NCBI GenBank assembly: GCA_903834625.1
Contig: CAILJQ010000235.1
Location: forward strand, 1 to 60,007
Length of the DNA stretch: 60,007 nucleotides
Direction: 5' to 3'
From: an uncultured Bacteroidota bacterium
GTDB taxonomy: Bacteria; Bacteroidota; Bacteroidia; UKL13-3
In this document: positions 9,092-17,217 of the stretch, piece by piece
Layout of the letters: every line of letters starts with the position of its first letter
How positions within the stretch are numbered: position 1 is the stretch's first letter
Notes under the pieces: generated by a model
Told to the model about the DNA's origin: nothing
Database searches by the model: none
The model's input: only the letters and a program-made list of their open reading frames with translations
Position numbers and translations under genes: made by a program

Positions 9092-12055
9092 TTAAAATTC
9101 TATTCTGAATCCTCCGGTAATAGTTTTAAATTGTGGATAGGTACCATAGTCAATTCCTTGCGAAATACTACTTGAACCATCTCTGTTTACTTCTGGATCG
9201 TAACCACTATACTTGGTCAATACCCATAGGTTTTGGCCACTTACATATACATCAAATTTTTGTACATGTATTTTTTGAACCCATTTAACTGGTAAGTGAT
9301 AGGTAAGTGTGATGTTTCTTAAACGTAGGTAAGAACCATCTTCAATAAAACGCGTGCTTATGCGGCTGTTCTTATTAGGATCTGCAAACATGGCCACAGG
9401 AACATCAGTGATATCACCTGCTTGTTTCCATCTTCGTAAAGTAGCAGTACTTCCGTTTTTAACATCGTTCATTCCTTCAGTTTCTATTCTGGTGGCATTT
9501 AAAACATCGTTGCCATAAGAGGCTTGAAAAAGGAAATCTATATCAAAACCTTTATAAGAAATTGTATTGCTTAAACCAGCAATAAACTTTGGAATTGCTG
9601 TGCCAATAATGGTGCGATCTTTATCATCTATAACACCATCACCATTTACATCTTTAAATACAATGTTTCCAGTTGCAGGGTCAACACCCTCGCTAATAAA
9701 TCCATAAAACGAACCAATAGCGCCCCCTTCTTTAACTATGGTTGAATAACCTCTCTCAGGAATATCACCACCATAAATCACCTTTTCTTCACCACCAATA
9801 TTGATAACCTTATTTTGGTTTGAGGAGATATTAAAATTGCTTATCCAAACTATCCCTTTCTTGTCAATATTTTTGGTTCGAACCGAAAACTCTATACCCT
9901 TATTTTCTATTTCACCTAAGTTTTGGATACCACTTCCAAAGCCCGTACTTCTAGGTAAATCAACATTCACCAATAAGTCTTTGGTACGTTTTACATAATA
10001 ATCTACTGTGAGCGTAATACGGTAATTCAATAAACTATAATCAAATCCTAAGTCTATTTGTGCTGTTGATTCCCAACGTAAATCGTTGTTGCCAATGGTT
10101 GATGGCTTGGTACCAGGAAATATAGCATTGTTAAAATTATAGTTTGCGCCCATTGCATACAAACCATAGGAGGCGTAATCGCCAATATTCTGATTACCGG
10201 TAGTTCCTGCACTCACGCGTAATTTCAAATCATCTATCCATTTGTTTTGTGGCATAAACGATTCTTCTGAAATACGCCATCCGGCAGATGCAGATGGAAA
10301 ATATCCATAGCGGTTATTCTTACCAAACCTTGATGAGCCATCGGCACGCAAATTCACCTCTGCCAAATACCTGTTTTTGTATTTATACGATACCCTTCCA
10401 ATATATGATAACAAGGCCCACTCAGATGACCATGAACTTGCATCTACTTTGGTTGCCCCCGCATTTAACGTTGGTACAGCAGCATTCGGAAATCCTTGTG
10501 CTTTTGCATAAGTACCTTGATAGTTTGATTCTTGTGCGGTAATACCCCCAAGGAAAACAAAATCATGTTTACCAATTTGCTTTTTATAGGTTAAAGTATT
10601 TTCAGACAACCAAATAAACTGTTGGTTGGTTGATACAGTTCCTAATCCCTTTAAACTTCTTCCGTATTGGGTTTTAAATGGGTCTAAGAAATAATCGTTT
10701 TTACTAAAATAGGTTTCAACATTTAAAGAGGTTTTAAAAGTCAAATTTTTGATGATATCATATTCAGCAAATATGTTTCCTACCAATCTACTTGTGCCTG
10801 TAAAATCATTGGGAGCTTCTATGTTGGCAACCGGATTTTCCCATGCCTGCAGAGGATTTACGGTATAGGTACCATCTGCGTTGTAAATACGAATAAGTGG
10901 CGGAGAGGAAAGGGCTCCTAATATTACCCCACCTTGATTTACCCTACTATTATCGGGCACATTGTTGTAACCCAATCGTGAAAAGGCCATATTGGTTCCA
11001 AAGCGCATTTTCTCTGTAAGCTCATTTGCCGTGTTTATTCTTACGGTAGTTCTAGAAAAATCTGAATTCTTAACAATACCATCCTGACGTTGATGATTGG
11101 CAGAAACATAATACCTGTTTTTGTTGCTTCCACCTGAAAGTGAAAGTTGGTAATTGCTTTGCATGGCACGTCTAAAAATTTCATCTTGCCAATTGGTATT
11201 AATACTATCTGCTTTGGCATCTAACCTAGCCGATCCACCTGCATTGATGTATGATTCATTTACCAATTGGATATAATCTGCGGAGCCTAATACAGGCAAA
11301 GTTTTGGTAACAGAACTAACACCTACCCATGAATTAAAACTCACCACCGTTTTATTGGGAGTACCCATTTTGGTGGTAATTAGTACCACACCGTTTGCTG
11401 CACGTGCGCCGTAAATAGCAGAAGCAGAAGCATCTTTTAATACCTCAACAGAAGCTATATCTGCCGGATTTATTCCTTCGGCACTAATTACTGGAATACC
11501 ATCTATCACGTATAAAGGTTCATTCCCAGCAGAAAGGGATGTGGTTCCACGAACCCGAACACTCATTTCATTGCCAGGTTTACCACTGTACTGCATTACC
11601 TGAACACCTGCGGCCTGACCTTGCAATACATTCTCTAATCTGGGTAATGGTTTTTTATCTAGTTCTCTACCAGAAATAGAAACTATAGATCCTGTGATAT
11701 CGCGCCTGCTTTTGGTGCCATATCCTACCACAATCGTTTCTTTTAGTAATTCTGGAGTTGAACTTAGTTTAATATCATAAGAGGCATTAGCGCCAACTTT
11801 AAGTTCTTTACTTTTGTAACCGGTATAACTTAATACCAAAACATCTCCGTCTTTGGCAGGCACTGTAAATTTACCCAAAGCATCTGTTATACCGCCTTTT
11901 CCTCCGGGTTTCACTAAAATGGTTGCCCCAATTAAAGGCTCCCCTGTTTTATCATCTGTAATGGTTCCACTTACGGTTTGAGCCGAAAGAGAAAAAGAAA
12001 AAATAAGAGCCAAAAACGTAAAGAGTATTCTCATATGCATGCGATTAGTCACCAT
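9092..12055 (-). CDS. SusC/RagA-family TonB-linked outer-membrane transporter
   Basis: A signal peptide (MRILFTFLALIFSFSLSAQ) is followed by a carboxypeptidase-regulatory-like domain ('VSGTITDDKTGEPLIGATI', residues about 27-105). Next is a TonB plug with the typical 'ETIVVGYGTKSRRDITGS' and 'PLYVIDGIPV ... ASAIYGARAANGVVLITTK', then a long beta-barrel ending in an aromatic residue (IEF). It imports oligosaccharides across the outer membrane, powered by TonB-ExbBD, together with the SusD partner encoded 10 bases downstream. The true start is probably the Met at about 12034, eight codons into the open frame, because it begins the signal peptide directly. No clear TAnnTTTG promoter was found upstream. 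Confidence 0.95.
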   Translation of the reverse strand: MVTNRMHMRILFTFLALIFSFSLSAQTVSGTITDDKTGEPLIGATILVKPGGKGGITDALGKFTVPAKDGDVLVLSYTGYKSKELKVGANASYDIKLSSTPELLKETIVVGYGTKSRRDITGSIVSISGRELDKKPLPRLENVLQGQAAGVQVMQYSGKPGNEMSVRVRGTTSLSAGNEPLYVIDGIPVISAEGINPADIASVEVLKDASASAIYGARAANGVVLITTKMGTPNKTVVSFNSWVGVSSVTKTLPVLGSADYIQLVNESYINAGGSARLDAKADSINTNWQDEIFRRAMQSNYQLSLSGGSNKNRYYVSANHQRQDGIVKNSDFSRTTVRINTANELTEKMRFGTNMAFSRLGYNNVPDNSRVNQGGVILGALSSPPLIRIYNADGTYTVNPLQAWENPVANIEAPNDFTGTSRLVGNIFAEYDIIKNLTFKTSLNVETYFSKNDYFLDPFKTQYGRSLKGLGTVSTNQQFIWLSENTLTYKKQIGKHDFVFLGGITAQESNYQGTYAKAQGFPNAAVPTLNAGATKVDASSWSSEWALLSYIGRVSYKYKNRYLAEVNLRADGSSRFGKNNRYGYFPSASAGWRISEESFMPQNKWIDDLKLRVSAGTTGNQNIGDYASYGLYAMGANYNFNNAIFPGTKPSTIGNNDLRWESTAQIDLGFDYSLLNYRITLTVDYYVKRTKDLLVNVDLPRSTGFGSGIQNLGEIENKGIEFSVRTKNIDKKGIVWISNFNISSNQNKVINIGGEEKVIYGGDIPERGYSTIVKEGGAIGSFYGFISEGVDPATGNIVFKDVNGDGVIDDKDRTIIGTAIPKFIAGLSNTISYKGFDIDFLFQASYGNDVLNATRIETEGMNDVKNGSTATLRRWKQAGDITDVPVAMFADPNKNSRISTRFIEDGSYLRLRNITLTYHLPVKWVQKIHVQKFDVYVSGQNLWVLTKYSGYDPEVNRDGSSSISQGIDYGTYPQFKTITGGFRIEF

Positions 12056-12369
12056 TTTGAACCTGACAAGAGCGCTAAAATCTGAGTCAAAAGCCTAGAA
12101 ACATGGTTTAATTAGCTCATTTGACTTTACCCTTGTGGAATTATTATCAAATTGATTGCTAAATACTTACAAATTCAAACTCTACAAATCATCCCTTTCT
12201 TAGCATCAAATGACATTCAAACTTAGCCGTTAAATGAGTTTTTGGTTCAAAACACCACCTGACAAATACTCTTCATTTTAAAAATAGATCCTTTGTATAG
12301 AACCATTCTAAGTAGTAAGGAAAAAACTGAGAAAAAAGAAAGAATGAATAGGTTCAGACCGAACCTACA
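12056..12369. other. Intergenic region between the regulator gene and susC
   Basis: This 314-base gap lies between the end of the propeller regulator and the start of susC, both on the minus strand, so it should contain the susC promoter and any operator. I found no exact TAnnTTTG element on the minus strand. At 12351-12365 the sequence GGTTCAGACCGAACC forms a short hairpin four bases after the regulator stop codon. On the minus strand a T-rich stretch follows, so it may act as a weak terminator. It is also one of the recurrent GGTTC/GAACC palindromes described in the findings. Nothing else recognisable was seen. Confidence 0.5.
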
Positions 12370-15300
12370 TTAAATACCGCGGATATATTCATTGAGGGTT
12401 ACTTTCTCGGCAATATCCATTTTCTTTTTGAGCCGATATTTGGTTTGTTCTACCCCATTTACAGTAATGTGAAGAATAGAGGCAATTTCTCTATTGTTCA
12501 AATCTAGGCGCACAAGGCAACATAAACGTTGGTCGTTTGAGCTTATTTGTGGGTGAAGGGTTTTTAGTTTGGTAACAAAGTTCTTGTGCATTTCATCAAA
12601 ATGAAATTGGAACTGCTCCCAATAATCTTCTTGCTTTATTTCCTGGTTAATTTCACGCATTACTTTGCGTAACTCTGTTTTGCTGTTGGCCGCAGTGGGA
12701 TCTATCTTTTGAAGCAGAGAGAGTAAATCATTTAAGAATTGATTTTTGTGCGCGCTTTGCAGTAAGGAGGCACTTAAACGGGTTTGCTTGGCCTCTACCT
12801 CTCGAGCCAAATGTTCATTTTTTACATTAAGAAGTTCTTGTTCTGCTTGCTTGGCTGCAATTTCTCTTTCCAAGTTTTCATTTCGGAGGCGCAATATTTC
12901 CTTTTCTGTTCTCTTTGCAAGTACTTCTCTCTCTAAGTTATCATGACTAAGTTTAAGAATTTCTTGCCCACGTTTCTCCACCAATATTTCGCGCTCAAGG
13001 CTTTCATTATTCAATCGCAAAATTTCTTGTTCTGCCTGTTTTGCTTGAATTTCATTCTCTAAGTTTTCATTTTTCAATCGCAAAATTTCTTGCTGTGCAA
13101 GCTGAGCCTGGTTTCTATAACGAGCTTGTTGACGTTTTAAAGAATAATAAAATGCAAAGAAAATAAGGAGCAATGCCAATACTATAGATAGCCCAATAAA
13201 CCACCAAGTTTTCCAAAAGGGAGGTTTAACAACAATCATTAATACACGCTCGTCACTCCACTCGTTGTTAAAATTAAGCACCTTTACTTTTAGCTTGTAC
13301 TTGCCATGAGGAAGCGCTGAAAAAACGGCTCTATGTTCGCCAGTATTTAGCATGTTCCAATTTTTATCAAAACCTTCCAACATAAAAGCAAATCGTTTTT
13401 TGGCTAAGTTGCCAATTTCATTGCTGCTAAATTCAAATACAATAGCCTTATCAGCGTAGTTTAATTGCACTACGCAACCCTCTTCATTGAGTCCAATAGG
13501 TATCACCTCTCGGTCATTGATAAGCCCAATTCCAACAATTTGGTTAAACAATTTGATGTCTGAGAAAATTACTTGTTCTTGCCTTGATACCAACTTCTCT
13601 AATCTTGGCGATAAAGTGGTAAATCCACCTGTACCACCAAACAAAAACCTTCCTGATTTCAATAATAATGATGCCTTAGGATTGTATTGATTGTTACGTA
13701 AATTGTCGTCTGTACCAAAGTCAATTACACTCCAGTTGTTTGGGTCTATTCTTTGTATTCCCTTCTGTGTACTAATCCAAATAAAACTTTGCGCATCTTC
13801 TGATATACTATGAATTACATTGGATGAAAGCCCATTCTCAGTATTCAAATGTTTGCTTACTTTCCCTGAACCATCAACAATATCTAAACCGCTAAATTCG
13901 GTTCCTATCCACACCCTACCCTTTTTATCTAAGAAAAGGCACCGTAATTTATCACTGCTTAGTTGGCGATTTTTGTCTTTGCTGTCTTCACGGTAATTTA
14001 TAAATCGGCCAGTAGCAGTTATTAAACAACTCAATCCTTTGTCTTCTGAAGCACTCCAAACAACCTTCCGTTTGGCATCATATAATACATCAATAATTTG
14101 AAAGCTATGGATAAGTCCGTTTCCTATATCTTTTTGTTCAGGATCATAGTTGGTAAACTGCTGGGTAGAAACATCAAAATAGCTCATTCCACCACCTAGT
14201 GTGGCAATCCATAAATTTCCTTCCGGAGTAAGGTCTATATCCCAAACATTGTTATGGGGCAATGTATTTGTTTTACCTGGTTCAAAATTATACACTTTTA
14301 GCGATTGATTGGAAGCTTGGTAATAACACAAGCCATTTGCAAAGGTTCCAATCCATAAGCCTTTCCCTTTAGTAGATTTTAAACATGTTATTACCTTATT
14401 TGCCCCAAGCATGGCGGTTTGAACGCCCAATTCTGGCCTTAAAGGATGGTAGTAGCTTAGTCCTTCCCCATCTGTTCCCAACCATATAGTACCTGTAGTG
14501 TCTTCTTCTAATGCCAAAACAGATTTGACGGCACCCGGTAACATAAAAGAACTAGACACAAATGGAGACACATTTCTAGTATGAACATTTACGCCACCAT
14601 TAAAGGTTCCCACCCACAAACTACCCGACCTATCAAAGCATAAATTATATATGGCATTTGTATTTAAGGAGCGAAGCTGCCTACCGGAGGCTAATAAGGG
14701 AATGAACTGTTTTTTTTGATTGTCGTAATATTGAATTCCGCCACCATCTGTTGCTACCCATAACCTATCTAATGAATCTGTTTTTACAGAGGTTACTCGG
14801 TTATTGGTTAAGGTATGGTTAAGATCTGAACCCACACAATAATTGGTTATTTCACCAGTTGACAGTTGGTATTGGTACAAACCACTTCCAGAGGTGCCAA
14901 TCCATAAATTTCCTTTTTTATCTAGGCACAAACTTTTTTCAAAACTAAGCATGGCCTTATCGTCTGAACTGCTAATGGCACTAACACTTTTGGTTCGTTT
15001 GTTATAGGAATAAATACTGGCGCCAGAGCCAGCTATCCATAAATGTCCAGTTTTGTCTTCTATTACATCAAAAACAAAATCGGTCCCTAATCTTTTAGTT
15101 GGCTCTTGTTGTTTGGTAAATAAATGTGTAACCATTTCACCAGAAGCATTCACACAAATAAGTCCCTTGCCAATAGTCCCTATCCAAATAAGCCCTTCAC
15201 TATCTTGGTAAATTTTTCTAACACTTAAATTTTGCCAACTAAACCCCGGTATAGAAAATCGTTTAATCTGCCCTGTTCTATGCTCTAGAATTGAAATTCC

Positions 15301-15618
15301 TGCATCTTTATGACCCATCCAAATATTCCCTTCATGGTCTTCCATTAGGCATAAAACAGTTGGGCCAGCCAATTTACCTGGTTCTTTTCCTGAAAGGAAC
15401 ACTTTAAAATCATAGCCATCGTATCTATTTAGGCCATAACGCGTGGCTATCCAAATAAAACCTTCATGGTCTTGGATGATATCATACACTGTATTGTGTG
15501 ATAAACCGTTTTCAATAGTAAGATGGCGGAATTCAGGCTCTGAAACCTGTTGTGCGAAAAGGAGGCTAGGCAAGAAAAATAAAAGCACCCATGGGTAAAA
15601 AATTGCTTTCATCTTCAT
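12370..15618 (-). CDS. Membrane-spanning propeller regulator with coiled coil and LuxR-type HTH (no kinase)
   Basis: The 1082-residue protein has a Sec signal, then about 14 two-component-regulator propeller blades ('GLSHNTVYDIIQDHEGFIWIATRYGLNRYDG' is the first), which form a periplasmic sensor. A Y_Y_Y domain ('FMLEGFDKNWNML ... LPHGKYKLKVKVLN') and one transmembrane helix ('WWFIGLSIVLALLLIFFAFYY', given here only as a landmark near residue 815) follow. The cytoplasmic part has a coiled coil of five 21-residue repeats (about 840-945) and a C-terminal helix-turn-helix ('NNREIASILHITVNGVEQ'). No histidine-kinase or receiver domain is present. It would link extracytoplasmic sugar sensing directly to DNA binding. 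Position next to susC makes it the likely activator of this locus. Confidence 0.85.
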   Translation of the reverse strand: MKMKAIFYPWVLLFFLPSLLFAQQVSEPEFRHLTIENGLSHNTVYDIIQDHEGFIWIATRYGLNRYDGYDFKVFLSGKEPGKLAGPTVLCLMEDHEGNIWMGHKDAGISILEHRTGQIKRFSIPGFSWQNLSVRKIYQDSEGLIWIGTIGKGLICVNASGEMVTHLFTKQQEPTKRLGTDFVFDVIEDKTGHLWIAGSGASIYSYNKRTKSVSAISSSDDKAMLSFEKSLCLDKKGNLWIGTSGSGLYQYQLSTGEITNYCVGSDLNHTLTNNRVTSVKTDSLDRLWVATDGGGIQYYDNQKKQFIPLLASGRQLRSLNTNAIYNLCFDRSGSLWVGTFNGGVNVHTRNVSPFVSSSFMLPGAVKSVLALEEDTTGTIWLGTDGEGLSYYHPLRPELGVQTAMLGANKVITCLKSTKGKGLWIGTFANGLCYYQASNQSLKVYNFEPGKTNTLPHNNVWDIDLTPEGNLWIATLGGGMSYFDVSTQQFTNYDPEQKDIGNGLIHSFQIIDVLYDAKRKVVWSASEDKGLSCLITATGRFINYREDSKDKNRQLSSDKLRCLFLDKKGRVWIGTEFSGLDIVDGSGKVSKHLNTENGLSSNVIHSISEDAQSFIWISTQKGIQRIDPNNWSVIDFGTDDNLRNNQYNPKASLLLKSGRFLFGGTGGFTTLSPRLEKLVSRQEQVIFSDIKLFNQIVGIGLINDREVIPIGLNEEGCVVQLNYADKAIVFEFSSNEIGNLAKKRFAFMLEGFDKNWNMLNTGEHRAVFSALPHGKYKLKVKVLNFNNEWSDERVLMIVVKPPFWKTWWFIGLSIVLALLLIFFAFYYSLKRQQARYRNQAQLAQQEILRLKNENLENEIQAKQAEQEILRLNNESLEREILVEKRGQEILKLSHDNLEREVLAKRTEKEILRLRNENLEREIAAKQAEQELLNVKNEHLAREVEAKQTRLSASLLQSAHKNQFLNDLLSLLQKIDPTAANSKTELRKVMREINQEIKQEDYWEQFQFHFDEMHKNFVTKLKTLHPQISSNDQRLCCLVRLDLNNREIASILHITVNGVEQTKYRLKKKMDIAEKVTLNEYIRGI
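12785..13092 (-). repeat. Five in-frame 63-bp repeats encoding the regulator's coiled coil
   Basis: Five consecutive 21-residue units (three heptads each) start with QEILRL, QEILRL, QEILKL, KEILRL and QELLNV. Each continues with a pattern like 'NENLEREI-AKQAE'. The DNA copies have diverged. The exact multiple of seven residues means each unit gained or lost would keep the coiled-coil register, so copy number could tune the length of the signalling stalk. Confidence 0.75.
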
Positions 15619-15659
15619 TGCCTCATCCCTATTTAGATGCCTAAGAGCTAGTTAATTTG

Positions 15660-16487
15660 TTATTGCTGCAGTAACATTTTTTGAGTGTGGCTCATCAATG
15701 CCGATTGCATTTTTACAAAATATAAACCATTGGGCAATGCACTTACATCTAACTGGTTTTGGGTCTCACCTGGCAGCAATGCAGAGGTAAGCATCAATCT
15801 TCCTTGGGTATCATATAAGCTTATTTCAGTTCGAACCGAAAGAATATGTGGCAATTGAATGGTGATATGTTGCTTTGCTGGGTAAGGGAAAATAGTAGCT
15901 TGAGACAAAACATTGTTTTCATTCACAGAAACAAAACCTTCCCTCCAAACTTTGAGTGTTGAAAGACGAGTTACGTCTTGACCTTTATGCCCATCAATAT
16001 TTGAGTTAAAGGCGCCATAAAATACTACTTCTTTTGTACCATCTGTTGGAGCAACCCATTGAAATTCCCATACATTAGAATCTAAGGCCTGAACACCTGC
16101 AGCTCTGTAGGTAATGTATTTATTGTTGCCAACCAATTTGGTTCTAACGGTGTCTGTCACAAGCATGGTTCCTAAAAGCTTACCATCAAGGGCTTGAGGA
16201 GAGATTGAGAAGCCAAAACGGTTGTGACCAATCAATGTATTTACCGCGCGAATGGTATATGTTGATCCAGCTACAAACCCTGTGCTAGGGATATTGGAGC
16301 TAATCCAATTTTGAACATTTACTGCTGTTCCACCATGACAAATAGTACAATTTTTCAAGGTATCACCAGGAGAACCAGTATAACCAGGTTCTGTTCCATC
16401 AACTTTTCCAAGACCTTTGTTGCCAAAAGACTCTAATAAAATTAAGGTGCACACACCAGCGAAAAGATATAATATTGTTTTTTTCAT
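15660..16487 (-). CDS. T9SS-sorted protein with a CxxCH motif (choice-of-anchor V-like)
   Basis: This is a 275-residue exported protein. After the signal segment comes 'KNCTICHGG', a CxxCH sequence that could hold covalent c-type haem. A roughly 130-residue beta domain follows ('TYTIRAVNTLIGHNRFGF', 'WEFQWVAPTDGTKEVVFYGAFN') that resembles the 'choice-of-anchor V' or Reeler-like domains of Bacteroidota. The C-terminus ('ATIFPYPAKQHITIQL ... HTQKMLLQQ') is a T9SS sorting domain. The function is not established. The haem call rests on the motif alone; the same cysteines could instead bind metal or form a disulfide. It appears monocistronic, with a promoter-like TATTTTTG just upstream. Confidence 0.7.
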   Translation of the reverse strand: MKKTILYLFAGVCTLILLESFGNKGLGKVDGTEPGYTGSPGDTLKNCTICHGGTAVNVQNWISSNIPSTGFVAGSTYTIRAVNTLIGHNRFGFSISPQALDGKLLGTMLVTDTVRTKLVGNNKYITYRAAGVQALDSNVWEFQWVAPTDGTKEVVFYGAFNSNIDGHKGQDVTRLSTLKVWREGFVSVNENNVLSQATIFPYPAKQHITIQLPHILSVRTEISLYDTQGRLMLTSALLPGETQNQLDVSALPNGLYFVKMQSALMSHTQKMLLQQ

Positions 16488-16512
16488 TGTCTTATTTTAG
16501 GGTTACAATATA

Positions 16513-16520
16513 CAAAAATA
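16513..16520 (-). promoter_or_regulatory. Bacteroidota-type -7 element
   Basis: On the minus strand this reads TATTTTTG, matching the Bacteroidota -7 consensus TAnnTTTG. It lies 26 bases upstream of the ATG of the CxxCH protein, giving a leader of about 19 nt. The -33 TTG partner is not clear. Confidence 0.4.
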
Positions 16521-16566
16521 AGCAATTGAGAAATTCAATTTGGCAGGTTTTACCTGAAAACCCTAT

Positions 16567-17085
16567 TTAACTACCGCAATTGGCTCGTTTGAGTAGGTGT
16601 ATATCGTCTGTCACAATTTTCATTCCCAACAAACCTTCTTTAATTACAATCTTTAATGAATCTAAGCGAATGCAGTCGTCTGCAGGTATTTTATAATGTA
16701 CTCTGCCACTTTTTTCATACACATAAGCACCAACTACCAATTCGTTTTCAACGCGTTCTTTGCTTTCAATTGGAAAAGAACGCTGGTAACTACCCGGACT
16801 GCCAACCTCATTTACAAAGTATAAGGCATAAATAAAAACAGGAATAAACAAACATACCAAACCGAAACTAATAGGCTTAATCAATTGAAAAGGTTTTGTG
16901 TTAAGTAAAGGCCAAAGGGTCATCAACAACAAAATACCAATGATTTCTTGAAAGTGATCAGGAGCAACTGTGTGGGCTGTAATTGGCCTTACCATTTTAA
17001 TGTAAATGAAATAAGCAGCAGCCAAAAACAATAGGTTAGCAAGTAACTTACCAATAAAGATGAGTATTGATTTTAGGGTATCCAT
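16567..17085 (-). CDS. Hypothetical membrane protein with three transmembrane segments
   Basis: The product is 172 residues. It has hydrophobic segments at about 8-32, 45-62 and 68-92, then a soluble C-terminal domain of about 75 residues containing 'VVGAYVYEKSGRVHYKIPADDC' (trimmed landmark near residue 120). I do not recognise a family. The coding character is good: no shadow frame competes, and the start and stop are clean. It lies between two T9SS-substrate genes on the same strand, with gaps of about 79 and 132 bases, so it is probably transcribed separately. A role in the envelope is all that can be suggested. Confidence 0.6.
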   Translation of the reverse strand: MDTLKSILIFIGKLLANLLFLAAAYFIYIKMVRPITAHTVAPDHFQEIIGILLLMTLWPLLNTKPFQLIKPISFGLVCLFIPVFIYALYFVNEVGSPGSYQRSFPIESKERVENELVVGAYVYEKSGRVHYKIPADDCIRLDSLKIVIKEGLLGMKIVTDDIHLLKRANCGS

Positions 17086-17166
17086 ACAGAAAATTGTGTT
17101 TCAAATAGTTCGACAAGATAAATAAATCTGAAAACCATCACAAGGCTTTTCAAAATAAACAAAAAA

Positions 17167-17194
17167 AAGGCGGCTCTGTAACCAGAACCGCCTT
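17167..17194 (-). terminator. Intrinsic terminator after the 1333-residue surface protein
   Basis: On the minus strand an 11-bp stem (AAGGCGGTTCT / AGAGCCGCCTT, one T-G wobble) closes a GGTTAC loop and runs into eight T. The wobble pairs only in the minus-strand RNA, which supports this orientation. The 9-mer GCATATGAA (plus strand, 17197-17205) sits two bases from the stem. Confidence 0.85.
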
Positions 17195-17217
17195 ATGCAT
17201 ATGAAGATTGAAAAGAA

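Noticed and set aside
12785-13092. CRISPR-like array suggested by regularly spaced repeats.
   Set aside because: The repeats are in frame within a coding sequence, have no spacers, and encode heptads of a coiled coil.
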